Source: Klebsiella ornithinolytica NBRC 105727 = ATCC 31898
GTDB taxonomy: Bacteria > Pseudomonadota > Gammaproteobacteria > Enterobacterales > Enterobacteriaceae
NCBI RefSeq assembly: GCF_001598295.1
Contig: NZ_BCYR01000002.1
Span: forward strand, 124,001 to 188,000
Direction: 5' to 3'
Length of the DNA stretch: 64,000 nt
Part shown: positions 17,628 to 25,460 of the stretch, in pieces
How the letters are laid out: each line of letters opens with the position of its first letter
Numbering within the stretch: the stretch's first letter is position 1
Made by a program: the position numbers and the translations under genes
The notes under the pieces: model-generated
Told to the model about the DNA's origin: nothing
The model's database searches: none
The model's input: only the letters and a program-made list of their open reading frames with translations

Positions 17628-19997
17628 ATGTATAAATCCACTCAATCACCGGCCTGGTTTAAGAAAAGCCTGCTGGTGACTTCGTTGCTTGCAGCAATCT
17701 ATCAGACGACCGCCGGGGCAGCTGATACCACCGCACACACCACCACCAGCGACACATCATCGGATAGCTCCGAGCAGATGACCGTTACCGCACCCGCTCC
17801 CCTGCTCAAAGCCGGTAGCGAACATTCGGTCAGCGCGCAGGAGCTCCAGGACAAAGGGGCCAAAGATTTTGGTTCCGTCATGCGTTACGAACCGTTAATC
17901 AGCGCGACCGGCGCCAGCGGCGGCTCGGGTAATGGCAAAAGCGGCTTCGACCGCGGCGGCTATACCGGTTATAACATTCGCGGGCTGGAAAGCAACCGCG
18001 TCGGGATTGATGTCGACGGCATCGCGCAGCCGGATGCGACCGGACGCGGCTACGTCGGCCGTGCCGGCCTGAATACGTTTGGCATCGGTCGCGATTACAT
18101 CGACCCGTATATGTATGGCAGCATCGATATTCAGTCCGGCGCCACCTCGACTGAAACCGCCAACACCTCTATCGGCGGCAACGTCTCCTTCCAGCCGAAA
18201 TCTGCCGATGACTATCTGCGCCCGGGAAAAACCAGCGCCTTCGGCTACCGGAGCGGCTACGACTCTGCCGACCGCAGCTGGCATAACGGCGTGACGGTGG
18301 CCGGCGGAGATGAAACCCTACGCGGCATTTTCGTTTACAGTCGCCGCGACGGCCAGGAAACGGCAAATAACAGCGATAAGATTGACGCCTATCCGGCCAA
18401 CTGGCACTCCGATGCGTTTATGGCCTCCGGCATCTGGCAGCCCAATGATGAACACAAGCTGACCAGCACGCTCGACTACTACCATAAAACCAACCACACC
18501 CACTTTGACAGCTGGGATAGCAGCGGCAACAGTATTATTGGCGATGCCAATCAGACCAGCCAGACTCGTCGCTGGGGCATCAGCCTGAAAGACGACTGGA
18601 CGCCAATGAATGACTATCTCGACAGTATGTCGACCAAAGTCTACTACCAGCACACCGAGGCCCATGACTGGACGTGGATGCCGGATAGCACCACCAGATC
18701 GATGGAAACGGTCAACTCCAACTACGATACCGACACCTGGGGTATTCAGACCGCGCTGGCGAAATCCATTGGCCGCCACGACCTGAGCGCCGGGCTCAAC
18801 GCCAGCACCACCAAAACCCAGCGCCCGTTCAGCCAGTCGCCGGTCCCGAGCATCTACAGCGAAATCATGCAGCCGGAAGCCGACAGCCGGGGCTACACTC
18901 TTGGCGGCTTCGTTCAGGATAAGATCAACTTCGATCTCGACAGCCACAACTTTGCGGTGATCCCGGGCGTGCGCGTGGTGCATCAATCCACCAAACCGGA
19001 GAATCTCGGCGATCTGACCACCAACAGCAGCGTGCTGACGGAGTCCTCCGTCGCCAGCCTGTACGGTAAAAATTCCGATACTCAGGTGCTGCCGTCCCTG
19101 ACGTTCCAGTACGATATCACTCCGCGTACCATGACCTACCTGCAGTATAAACGCGGCGCCGAGTTCCCTAACGCCAGCCAGCTTTACGGCTCCTGGAACC
19201 TCGGATCCAGCTACGCCGGACGAGCGCAGTATGCGCTGATTGGTAACACCGATCTGAACACGGAAACCAGCGACAACTTCGAATGGGGCTTAAAAGGCGA
19301 AGTGGTCGAAGGGATCACGATGCGCACCGCCCTGTTCTATAACAACTACAAGAACTTCATCGCCTATAGCCGCTACACCCGTTCCGGTAACCCCGACCAC
19401 TTCACCAACGTCCCGTCGAATATCTATACGATTTATCAGGCGGAAAACCGCGATAAAGCCTATATCTACGGCGGCGAAATCAGCGCCAAATTCAACTTTG
19501 GCACCTGGTTTGAAGAGGTTAACGGCCTGAGCGCGACGCTGGCCTACGGCTATAGTGAAGGGAAATCGAAATCCAGCTATCTCGGCGACAAGTACATCGA
19601 CCTCGACAGCGTGGCGCCGATGAAAGCGATCGTAGGCGTTGCCTGGGACGATCCGGCGAAACGCTACGGGACCGCGTTGACCGCCACTTTCGTGAAAGGT
19701 AAGCAGGCCAGCGCCACCAACCGCGAAAGCTATACCAACACGGGCTCTGCCATTACCGACTCCTCCAGCGAATACATGCGCGTGCCTGGCTACGGCATGC
19801 TGGACCTGACGGCCTGGTGGCAGGTCGCGAAAAACGTGCGTCTTAACGGCGGCGTTTACAACATTACCGATCGGCAATACTGGGATTACCTGAGCAGCCG
19901 CAATATTGAGACGTCCACGAATCAGGATGCCTACGATAAAGCGCTGGCGACGATGCCGGGCCGGACCTGGCAACTGGGCGTCAACGTCGATTTCTGA
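17628..19997 (+). CDS. hmuR: HmuR-type TonB-dependent haem/haemoprotein receptor
   Basis: 789-residue outer-membrane receptor for haem. A signal peptide covers about residues 1-34, the TonB box is SEQMTVTAP near residues 46-54, the plug domain follows (NIRGLESNRVGIDVDGIAQP), and the barrel ends in the terminal aromatic motif GVNVDF. Start is the ATG spaced 10 bp from AAGG; a GTG three codons earlier sits on the ribosome site. The family's FRAP and NPDL boxes appear here as EFPNAS and NTDL, a variant form. First gene of a haem-uptake cluster. Confidence 0.92.
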   Translation: MYKSTQSPAWFKKSLLVTSLLAAIYQTTAGAADTTAHTTTSDTSSDSSEQMTVTAPAPLLKAGSEHSVSAQELQDKGAKDFGSVMRYEPLISATGASGGSGNGKSGFDRGGYTGYNIRGLESNRVGIDVDGIAQPDATGRGYVGRAGLNTFGIGRDYIDPYMYGSIDIQSGATSTETANTSIGGNVSFQPKSADDYLRPGKTSAFGYRSGYDSADRSWHNGVTVAGGDETLRGIFVYSRRDGQETANNSDKIDAYPANWHSDAFMASGIWQPNDEHKLTSTLDYYHKTNHTHFDSWDSSGNSIIGDANQTSQTRRWGISLKDDWTPMNDYLDSMSTKVYYQHTEAHDWTWMPDSTTRSMETVNSNYDTDTWGIQTALAKSIGRHDLSAGLNASTTKTQRPFSQSPVPSIYSEIMQPEADSRGYTLGGFVQDKINFDLDSHNFAVIPGVRVVHQSTKPENLGDLTTNSSVLTESSVASLYGKNSDTQVLPSLTFQYDITPRTMTYLQYKRGAEFPNASQLYGSWNLGSSYAGRAQYALIGNTDLNTETSDNFEWGLKGEVVEGITMRTALFYNNYKNFIAYSRYTRSGNPDHFTNVPSNIYTIYQAENRDKAYIYGGEISAKFNFGTWFEEVNGLSATLAYGYSEGKSKSSYLGDKYIDLDSVAPMKAIVGVAWDDPAKRYGTALTATFVKGKQASATNRESYTNTGSAITDSSSEYMRVPGYGMLDLTAWWQVAKNVRLNGGVYNITDRQYWDYLSSRNIETSTNQDAYDKALATMPGRTWQLGVNVDF

Positions 19998-20020
19998 TAG
20001 CCCGGAGAATAATAAACCCC

Positions 20021-20128
20021 ATGGATTTCAACATATCGACGGGCAGCAGCGGCGTGGGTCGCGATACGCAGACTCAGACCGGCTCTGCACCATCCCGTTC
20101 GCATCATGCTGAAAGACAGCGGGGATAA
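20021..20128 (+). CDS. Possible 35-residue ORF between hmuR and hmuS
   Basis: Begins MDFNISTGSSGVGRDTQTQT and stops after 35 codons. The position and MD-start recall the small HemP/HmuP proteins often found here, but the conserved C-terminal LRxTxxGKLILTK block is absent in every frame. It could be a decayed hemP or chance. The nearest ribosome site (GGAG) is 14 bp away, which argues against efficient translation. Confidence 0.2.
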   Translation: MDFNISTGSSGVGRDTQTQTGSAPSRSHHAERQRG

Positions 20129-20135
20129 ACCTGCT

Positions 20136-20153
20136 CCCCGGCCTCGGCCGGGG
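20136..20153 (+). promoter_or_regulatory. GC-rich hairpin between hmuR and hmuS
   Basis: CCCCGGCCTCGGCCGGGG is a perfect self-complementary 18-mer (7-8 bp stem, minimal loop) 28 bp before hmuS. No U-tract follows. It probably acts as an mRNA stabiliser or processing signal that separates receptor and transporter expression levels; partial termination is possible. Confidence 0.55.
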
Positions 20154-20181
20154 ATATTCATCGTAGAGAAGGAGATGAATC

Positions 20182-21213
20182 ATGCAACACAACGCAAACG
20201 CACTGTGGCAGCGCTATCAGGCCGCCAAAACGCAGGCTTCCGCTAAATATGCCCGCGATATCGCCGCTGAAATGGGCATTAGTGAGGCGGAATTAACCGC
20301 CGCTCGCGTTGGCCACGACGCCGTTCGCCTGCAGGACGATATACGGGCAATCATCGCCGGACTGGAAGGCGTCGGCGAGACCAAATGCATCTGCCGGAAT
20401 GAATATGCGGTGCATGAGCAGGTGGGTCAGTTTACCCACCAGCACCTGAGCGGCCATGCCGGGCTGGTGCTGAACCCGCGCGCACTCGATCTGCGCCTGT
20501 TCCTCAGTCAGTGGGCCAGCGCCTTCCACCTGAGTGATAACGGCCGCCAGAGCATTCAGTTCTTCGACCATCACGGTGACGCGCTGTTGAAAGTCTATGC
20601 GACAGCGCAAACCGATATGACGGCGTGGGAAGCGCTGATTGTCGGGCAGACCCAGGCCGACCCGGCGCCGCTGGCAATCCGCCCCGTCGATACCCCCCGC
20701 TACGCCGCCTCCGCCGACGGTGCGGCGCTGGAAAATGAATGGCGCGCCATGACCGATGTCCATCAGTTCTTCGGGCTATTGCGAAAATATAACCTCTCCC
20801 GCCAGCAGGCTTTCCGCCTGGTCAGCGATGATCTGGCCTGCCGCATTGACCACGATGCCCTGCCGCACCTGCTGGAAACCATTCGCGAAGAGGGCAATGA
20901 GATCATGATTTTCGTTGGCAACCGCGGCTGCGTACAAATCTTCACCGGCGCCCTGGAAAAGCTGGCCCCGATGCGCGGCTGGCTCAACATCTTCAATACC
21001 ACCTTCACCCTGCACCTGCGCGAAGACAGTATTGATGAAATCTGGGTAACGCGTAAGCCGACCTCGGATGGCCATGTCACCAGCGTAGAGCTGTTTGCCC
21101 ATGACGGTACGCAAATCGCCCAGCTGTACGGCCAGCGTAGCGAAGGGCACCCGGAGCAAGCGACATGGCGTAGCCAGGTTGACCGTCTGACGACGGAAGG
21201 ACAGAGCGCATGA
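20182..21213 (+). CDS. hmuS: HmuS/HemS-type haem-handling protein
   Basis: 343-residue cytoplasmic protein of the HemS/ChuS family, which binds imported haem and degrades it or passes it on. The duplicated fold of the family is evident from the repeated block around GDALLKVYATAQTDMTAWEAL and GTQIAQLYGQRSEGHPEQ. AAGGAG precedes the ATG. The stop overlaps the hmuT start by 4 bp. Confidence 0.92.
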   Translation: MQHNANALWQRYQAAKTQASAKYARDIAAEMGISEAELTAARVGHDAVRLQDDIRAIIAGLEGVGETKCICRNEYAVHEQVGQFTHQHLSGHAGLVLNPRALDLRLFLSQWASAFHLSDNGRQSIQFFDHHGDALLKVYATAQTDMTAWEALIVGQTQADPAPLAIRPVDTPRYAASADGAALENEWRAMTDVHQFFGLLRKYNLSRQQAFRLVSDDLACRIDHDALPHLLETIREEGNEIMIFVGNRGCVQIFTGALEKLAPMRGWLNIFNTTFTLHLREDSIDEIWVTRKPTSDGHVTSVELFAHDGTQIAQLYGQRSEGHPEQATWRSQVDRLTTEGQSA

Positions 21214-22028
21214 AACGCTGGCTGATGTTCATTGCCGCTCTTCCACTGTTTGCGCATGCCGCCGCAGAACGCATCATCTCTCTGGGCGGCGATGTCACAG
21301 AGATCGTCTATGCCCTGGGAGCACAGCAGCAGCTGGTCGCTAAAGACAGTACCAGCACCTGGCCTGCCGCCGCGCGATCGCTGCCGGACGTCGGCTATAT
21401 ACGCCAGCTGAACGCCGAGGGGATCCTGTCGTTACGCCCGACGATCGTCCTGGCAAGCGCACAGGCCCAGCCTTCGCTGGTCCTGCAAAAGGTAGAGGAC
21501 AGTCGGGTAAAAGTGGTTAATATCCCGGGCGGTAACGATCTGTCGGCGATTGATAAAAAAATCGTCGCGGTGGCCGACGCGCTGGGTAAGCAGACTGAAG
21601 GTGACGCCCTGCGCCACGCCGTCGCCGCACAGATCGCGCAGATCCCCACGCAGCCGCTCGGCAAAAGGGTGCTGTTTATTCTCAGCCACGGCGGAATGAA
21701 TACGATGGTCGCCGGGCAAAAGACCGCTGCGGATGGTGCTATTCAGGCCGCCGGGCTGCAGAACGCGATGCAGGGATTTGACCATTATCGCAGTATGTCT
21801 CAGGAAGGCGTGATCGCCAGCCTGCCGGACCTGGTAGTGATCTCCGCCGACGGGCTTAAAGGCATGGGCGGTGAAGCCGGCTTATGGAAGCTGCCGGGGC
21901 TGGCGCAAACGCCGGCCGGTCGCCATAAACAGCTGCTGGTGATTGACGATATGGCCCTGCTCGGCTTTGGACCGCGGACGCCGCAGGCGATTAGCGCGCT
22001 GAGAAAAAAAGCGGAGCAGCTCCCCTGA
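21210..22028 (+). CDS. hmuT: HmuT, periplasmic haem-binding protein
   Basis: 272-residue BtuF-like substrate-binding protein. Signal peptide MKRWLMFIAALPLFAHAAA covers the first ~19 residues, and the mature part opens with RIISLGGDVTEIVYALG, the typical start of haem and cobalamin binding proteins. It has no lipobox, so it should be soluble in the periplasm. It delivers haem to HmuU and ends one base into hmuU. Confidence 0.93.
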   Translation: MKRWLMFIAALPLFAHAAAERIISLGGDVTEIVYALGAQQQLVAKDSTSTWPAAARSLPDVGYIRQLNAEGILSLRPTIVLASAQAQPSLVLQKVEDSRVKVVNIPGGNDLSAIDKKIVAVADALGKQTEGDALRHAVAAQIAQIPTQPLGKRVLFILSHGGMNTMVAGQKTAADGAIQAAGLQNAMQGFDHYRSMSQEGVIASLPDLVVISADGLKGMGGEAGLWKLPGLAQTPAGRHKQLLVIDDMALLGFGPRTPQAISALRKKAEQLP

Positions 22029-23023
22029 TGCGCCCCACTCTCTCTCGCCATCTGTGGTTAATGACGCTGCTGCTGGTGAGCCTGACGCTGTTCGCGACGA
22101 CCCTCGGCGCGATGCCTCTGCCGCTCGCCAGTCTGTGGCCGCCGGGGGATGAGGTGTTGCGCCATATCTGGCTCACCATTCGTCTGCCGCGCGTCCTGCT
22201 GGCGCTGCTGGTCGGCGCCGCGCTGGCGCTCTCCGGCTGCGTCATGCAAGGGCTGTTTCGCAATCCGTTAGCCGATCCCGGCCTGCTGGGGGTCAGCAGC
22301 GGTGCAGCGCTGGCGGTGGCCTGCTGGCTGGTTCTGCCGCTGTCCGTTCCGGCGCTGGTGGCGCTGTATGCCCCGATGCTGGCGGCGTTCATCGGGAGTA
22401 TCGCCGTCATGGTGGTCATTTTTATCCTCAGCCAGGCGAGTGAGGGTTCGCTCTCGCGTCTGCTGCTGGTCGGGATCGCCATCAACGCGCTGTGCGGCGC
22501 GCTGGTGGGGGTGCTGGCCTGGATAAGTAATGATACCCAGCTGCGCCAGCTGTCGCTGTGGGGAATGGGCAGTCTCGGCCAGGCAGAGTGGTCCACGCTG
22601 CTGGTCGCGGCCACCTTAATCTTCCCTGCTTCGCTGGTCATCTGGCTAATGGCTTCCCGCCTCAACCTGCTACAGCTTGGCGATGAAGAAGCCCACTACC
22701 TGGGGATTAACGTCCGGGCCGTGCAGCGTCTGCTGTTACTGTGCAGCGCGCTGCTGGTGGCCTCTTCGGTGGCGATCAGCGGAGTGATTGGTTTTATTGG
22801 TCTCGTGGTGCCGCACCTGATACGAATGTGGCTGGGGCCGGACCACCGCGCGCTGGTGCCAGGATCGCTGCTGGCCGGGGCGATCTTACTGCTGCTGGCC
22901 GATACCCTTGCCCGCACCGTCGCCGCACCGGCCGAAATGCCGGTGGGTCTGCTGACCAGCATGCTCGGCGCGCCGTGGTTTTTGTGGTTAATTTTCCGCC
23001 AACAGAGGACGACATATGGATAA
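22028..23023 (+). CDS. hmuU: HmuU, haem ABC transporter permease
   Basis: 331-residue FecCD-family permease with about 9-10 membrane helices. Family blocks are visible: RLPRVLLALLVGAALALSGC near residues 52-71, GLFRNPLADPGLLGVSSGAA near 74-93 and GFIGLVVPHLIRMWLGPDHR near 255-274. It forms the inner-membrane haem channel with HmuV and overlaps hmuV by 8 bp. Confidence 0.94.
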   Translation: MRPTLSRHLWLMTLLLVSLTLFATTLGAMPLPLASLWPPGDEVLRHIWLTIRLPRVLLALLVGAALALSGCVMQGLFRNPLADPGLLGVSSGAALAVACWLVLPLSVPALVALYAPMLAAFIGSIAVMVVIFILSQASEGSLSRLLLVGIAINALCGALVGVLAWISNDTQLRQLSLWGMGSLGQAEWSTLLVAATLIFPASLVIWLMASRLNLLQLGDEEAHYLGINVRAVQRLLLLCSALLVASSVAISGVIGFIGLVVPHLIRMWLGPDHRALVPGSLLAGAILLLLADTLARTVAAPAEMPVGLLTSMLGAPWFLWLIFRQQRTTYG

Positions 23024-23804
23024 TCGCGATCGCACCTGGCACGCGACGTCGCTCTCTCTGTTGCTGGGCAAACGCCGGGTCATTGACGATGTGTCGGTCC
23101 GGCTATGCGGCGGAGAGATGACCGCGCTGATTGGCCCAAACGGCGCCGGTAAATCAACGCTGCTGCGGCTGTTAACCGGTTTCTTATCCCCGAACAGCGG
23201 CGAACGTCATGTGGAAGGACGTGCGCTGGAACACTGGTCGTCGGAAGCGCTCTCCCGCCGCCGGGCGGTGATGTTGCAACGTACGCAGCTCCATGCCGAC
23301 TGGCCGGTGGAAACGGTCATCGCCATGGGACGCTCTCCATGGGGTAAAAATCCGGACCGGCAGATGATTCAGCAGGTGATGGTGGAAACCGGCTGCGACC
23401 ACCTCGCGGGCAGGCGCTATCCTTCGCTCTCCGGCGGCGAACAGCAGCGGGTGCAGCTGGCTCGCTGCCTTGCTCAGCTGTGGCATAACGACGCTCCACG
23501 GGGCTGGCTGTTTCTCGACGAACCGACCTCGGCGCTGGATCTTTACTATCAACAGCATCTGCTGCGTCTGCTAAAACGGCTGACCCGCAGCGGCCAGCTG
23601 CACGTCTGCGTCGTGCTGCACGACCTCAATCTCGCCGCGCTATGGGCAGACCGCATTCTGCTTCTCCATCAGGGAAAGCTGGTGGCCGAGGGAACGCCGC
23701 AGGAGGTCATTTGCCAGTCGGTTATCAGCCGCTGGTACGGAGCGGAAGTGAGAATGGGTGAGCATCCAGACATCGCCATTCCCCAGGTTTACCTTGCGCC
23801 ATAA
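23016..23804 (+). CDS. hmuV: HmuV, haem ABC transporter ATPase
   Basis: 262-residue ABC ATPase. Walker A is GPNGAGKST near residues 39-47, signature LSGGEQQR near 137-144, Walker B GWLFLDEPTSALD, and the switch His lies in VVLHDLNLAAL. Last gene of hmuRSTUV and followed by an 8-bp hairpin. Confidence 0.95.
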   Translation: MDNRDRTWHATSLSLLLGKRRVIDDVSVRLCGGEMTALIGPNGAGKSTLLRLLTGFLSPNSGERHVEGRALEHWSSEALSRRRAVMLQRTQLHADWPVETVIAMGRSPWGKNPDRQMIQQVMVETGCDHLAGRRYPSLSGGEQQRVQLARCLAQLWHNDAPRGWLFLDEPTSALDLYYQQHLLRLLKRLTRSGQLHVCVVLHDLNLAALWADRILLLHQGKLVAEGTPQEVICQSVISRWYGAEVRMGEHPDIAIPQVYLAP

Positions 23805-23810
23805 TAAGGC

Positions 23811-23840
23811 CGGACGAGTACGCCCGTTGGTGCTCGTCCG
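23811..23840 (+). terminator. Hairpin after hmuV
   Basis: CGGACGAG (23811-23818) pairs with CTCGTCCG (23833-23840) around a 14-base loop, 6 bp after the hmuV stop. No clear U-tract follows, so it may be a weak terminator or a 3' stabilising hairpin. Confidence 0.5.
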
Positions 23841-23986
23841 CGCTTCAGATGGAATGCGCATCACGGCACCTCATATCGTCACTTTCCCTGAAATACGTAT
23901 CTCCGTTATGATGTCCCCTCAATGTGATAACAACGAAAACAAAAAGATCTCAATTCATTAAGAATCAGGGACCTGGATAATATCCT

Positions 23987-24028
23987 ATGAGTACAATCGA
24001 TAATCTCGACGCCCATCCCCCGATGATG
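23987..24028 (+). pseudogene. mutS: mutS remnant: first 14 codons only
   Basis: The reading frame starts MSTIDNLDAHPPMM, matching the MutS N-terminus (E. coli MSAIENFDAHTPMM), then diverges at once and stops after 8 unrelated codons (TAA at 24053-24055). The rest of mutS, about 840 codons, is missing; Fic-cassette DNA follows. The upstream 23841-23986 stretch is presumably the old mutS promoter region. The orientation and position next to the fhlA-ygbA block match E. coli. The DNA from 24056 to 24198 is AT-rich and probably holds the fic promoter. MutS is the mismatch-recognition protein, so this copy cannot function. Confidence 0.88.
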
Positions 24029-24198
24029 CATTGGTGTGTCAAAGCTGATTATTAAAGGTTATTTTCCACCATAGAATAAAAACTATATTTTAACCTACAC
24101 TTTTGTAACCATCTGATTTTACGAATATTGTTTACTGTACTCATCCAGCGTTATAATCCCTCTGTTTTTCCATCCCTCTAATAACACAGGGTATCTCC

Positions 24199-24816
24199 AT
24201 GAGCCGATACCATGTATCCAGCAGTGAAGGTCAGTATGAGAAAGACTCTGGCGAGCAGGTTTTGGCTAATAAACTGGGTATCGCTGCTTCTGATGAGATG
24301 GATGAGGCTGAACTTGTCCTGTTAGAACAACTCTATCAGTCCGTTTTTGAAGAACAGTTCCCGGAAGGACTGCTCAGCGTAGCCATGCTAAAAAACTGGC
24401 ATCGCCGCTGGTTAGGTAACATCTACGAGTGGGCTGGGCAAGAAAGAGCGGTTAACATCAGCAAAGGCGGCTTTATGTTTGCCCCTTCAGCGCAGTTGCC
24501 AAAACTGCTGAGCGAATTCGACACCAAATATCTGGCTCAATACACGCCGTGTAGCGGCATGGACGAAGAACAACTCATCACCGCTATCGCCATCACCCAT
24601 GTCGAGCTAATACTTATCCATCCATTCAGAGAGGGAAATGGGCGCCTGTCGCGACTGCTGGCCGACGTGATGGCCGTTCAGGGAGGGTACAAACCGCTGG
24701 ATTATCAAAGCTGGGAGCAAAACAAAACCCAGTATATCTCGGCTATCCATGCAGGTGTATCAATGGACTACGAGCCGATGAAACACTGGGTCAGTGAAGC
24801 ATTAAGAAGGGGTTAA
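24199..24816 (+). CDS. Fic-domain protein (predicted AMP-transferase)
   Basis: 205-residue protein with the canonical Fic active-site motif [12 protein letters not shown] (His141 to Arg152), containing the catalytic His, the metal-binding Glu145 and the phosphate-binding GNGR. The upstream flap region (KGGFMFAP near residues 89-96) is also present. Fic enzymes transfer AMP or other phosphate moieties to proteins; many are toxins. I see no clear internal inhibitory [S/T]xxxE[G/N] helix, so an external antitoxin is expected. The stop codon overlaps that of the convergent small gene. The ribosome site before the ATG is weak. The gene lies in the cassette that replaced mutS-rpoS and looks transferred. 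Confidence 0.9.
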   Translation: MSRYHVSSSEGQYEKDSGEQVLANKLGIAASDEMDEAELVLLEQLYQSVFEEQFPEGLLSVAMLKNWHRRWLGNIYEWAGQERAVNISKGGFMFAPSAQLPKLLSEFDTKYLAQYTPCSGMDEEQLITAIAITHVELILIHPFREGNGRLSRLLADVMAVQGGYKPLDYQSWEQNKTQYISAIHAGVSMDYEPMKHWVSEALRRG

Positions 24817-24983
24817 ACCGCAAGACGCAAATGAGCGAATTTTTTGCGCGTGGCTTCAAGTGAAGCTTCGATCTTCGCGGAGGACTGCCCTGTTTCAACA
24901 GCCGTAGATGTTGCTACTGAGCGAACGATATCAGCACGAGATGGCTTAACGTAGCTTGCCTGAGTTTTTTTGTTGTTGCTCAT
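24813..24983 (-). CDS. Small protein, candidate antitoxin of the Fic protein
   Basis: 56-residue hydrophilic protein starting [20 protein letters not shown] with AGGAG 5 bp before its ATG. The middle contains STAVETG, a near match to the [S/T]xxxE[G/N] inhibitory motif of Fic antitoxins, with T in place of G/N. It is convergent with fic, and the two stop codons share TTAA. The same frame continues upstream without a stop into the rpoS remnant, so a 164-residue chimera could also be made (24813-25307). The family is not recognised with certainty; the antitoxin role is inferred from pairing and motif. Confidence 0.6.
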   Translation of the reverse strand: MSNNKKTQASYVKPSRADIVRSVATSTAVETGQSSAKIEASLEATRKKFAHLRLAV

Positions 24984-25025
24984 AATTACTCCTGAAAAGC
25001 AGAATCTGGGCTGAAAGACATCGTT

Positions 25026-25307
25026 CATCCGGCGGCGTGAAGCCACATCACCACGCAATGCGCGACGGGCGAAATAGACTTCTTCTTCGGCCGTCAGCAG
25101 TGGGGAATAACCAATCTCACCCAGGTAGAGTTGCGTCGCATCAAGCACACGTTGCGTTGCGCCTTGCGACAGAAGATCTTCCTCGGCCAGATCGCTATCA
25201 CTGGGTTCCTCTTCTACTAAGGCTTTCTCATCGAAAACCTCGACTCCGTTCTCATCAAATTCCGCGTCTTCATTTAAATCATGAACTTTCAGCGTATTCT
25301 GACTCAT
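25026..25307 (-). pseudogene. rpoS: rpoS remnant: first 94 codons of sigma S
   Basis: Codons 1-94 ([20 protein letters not shown] through VASRRRM) match RpoS region 1.1 and the start of 1.2 nearly perfectly. At the ATGA of codon 94 the sequence switches to cassette DNA, reading [14 protein letters not shown] and then in frame into the 56-residue candidate antitoxin. All of sigma regions 2, 3 and 4 (core binding, -10 and -35 recognition) are lost, so the product cannot act as a sigma factor. The native ribosome site GGAG and leader upstream are intact. Confidence 0.93.
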
Positions 25308-25460
25308 AAAGATGGCTCCTACCCGTGATCCCTGAGCAAAGCACCTTCGCTATACATCATTTAACGACGCCGGACGGAGACTTTTTGCCCCGGTGAAGGG
25401 GCTGTTGCGACCGGCCTGGCGTCTGCTAACTGATGTGACGCTTATCCGTACTTCGCCAAA
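25308..25460 (-). promoter_or_regulatory. rpoS mRNA leader between nlpD and the rpoS remnant
   Basis: The minus strand ends GGGATCACGGGTAGGAGCC before the rpoS ATG, as in E. coli, where the leader folds over the ribosome site and is opened by Hfq-dependent small RNAs. The major rpoS promoter of enterics lies inside nlpD, which is intact. The segment nearer nlpD (25380-25440) is GC-rich and I see no gene in it. Transcripts from here now read into the chimera and the small gene. Confidence 0.7.

Noticed and set aside
24029-25025. Insertion sequence or integron cassette carrying fic
   Set aside because: No transposase, integrase, terminal inverted repeats or target duplications can be seen at the ends.
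24813-25307. The 164-residue frame read as a single novel protein
   Set aside because: The first 94 residues are clearly the RpoS N-terminus and the last 56 have their own start and ribosome site, so it is annotated as a pseudogene plus a separate small gene, with the fusion noted as a possibility.
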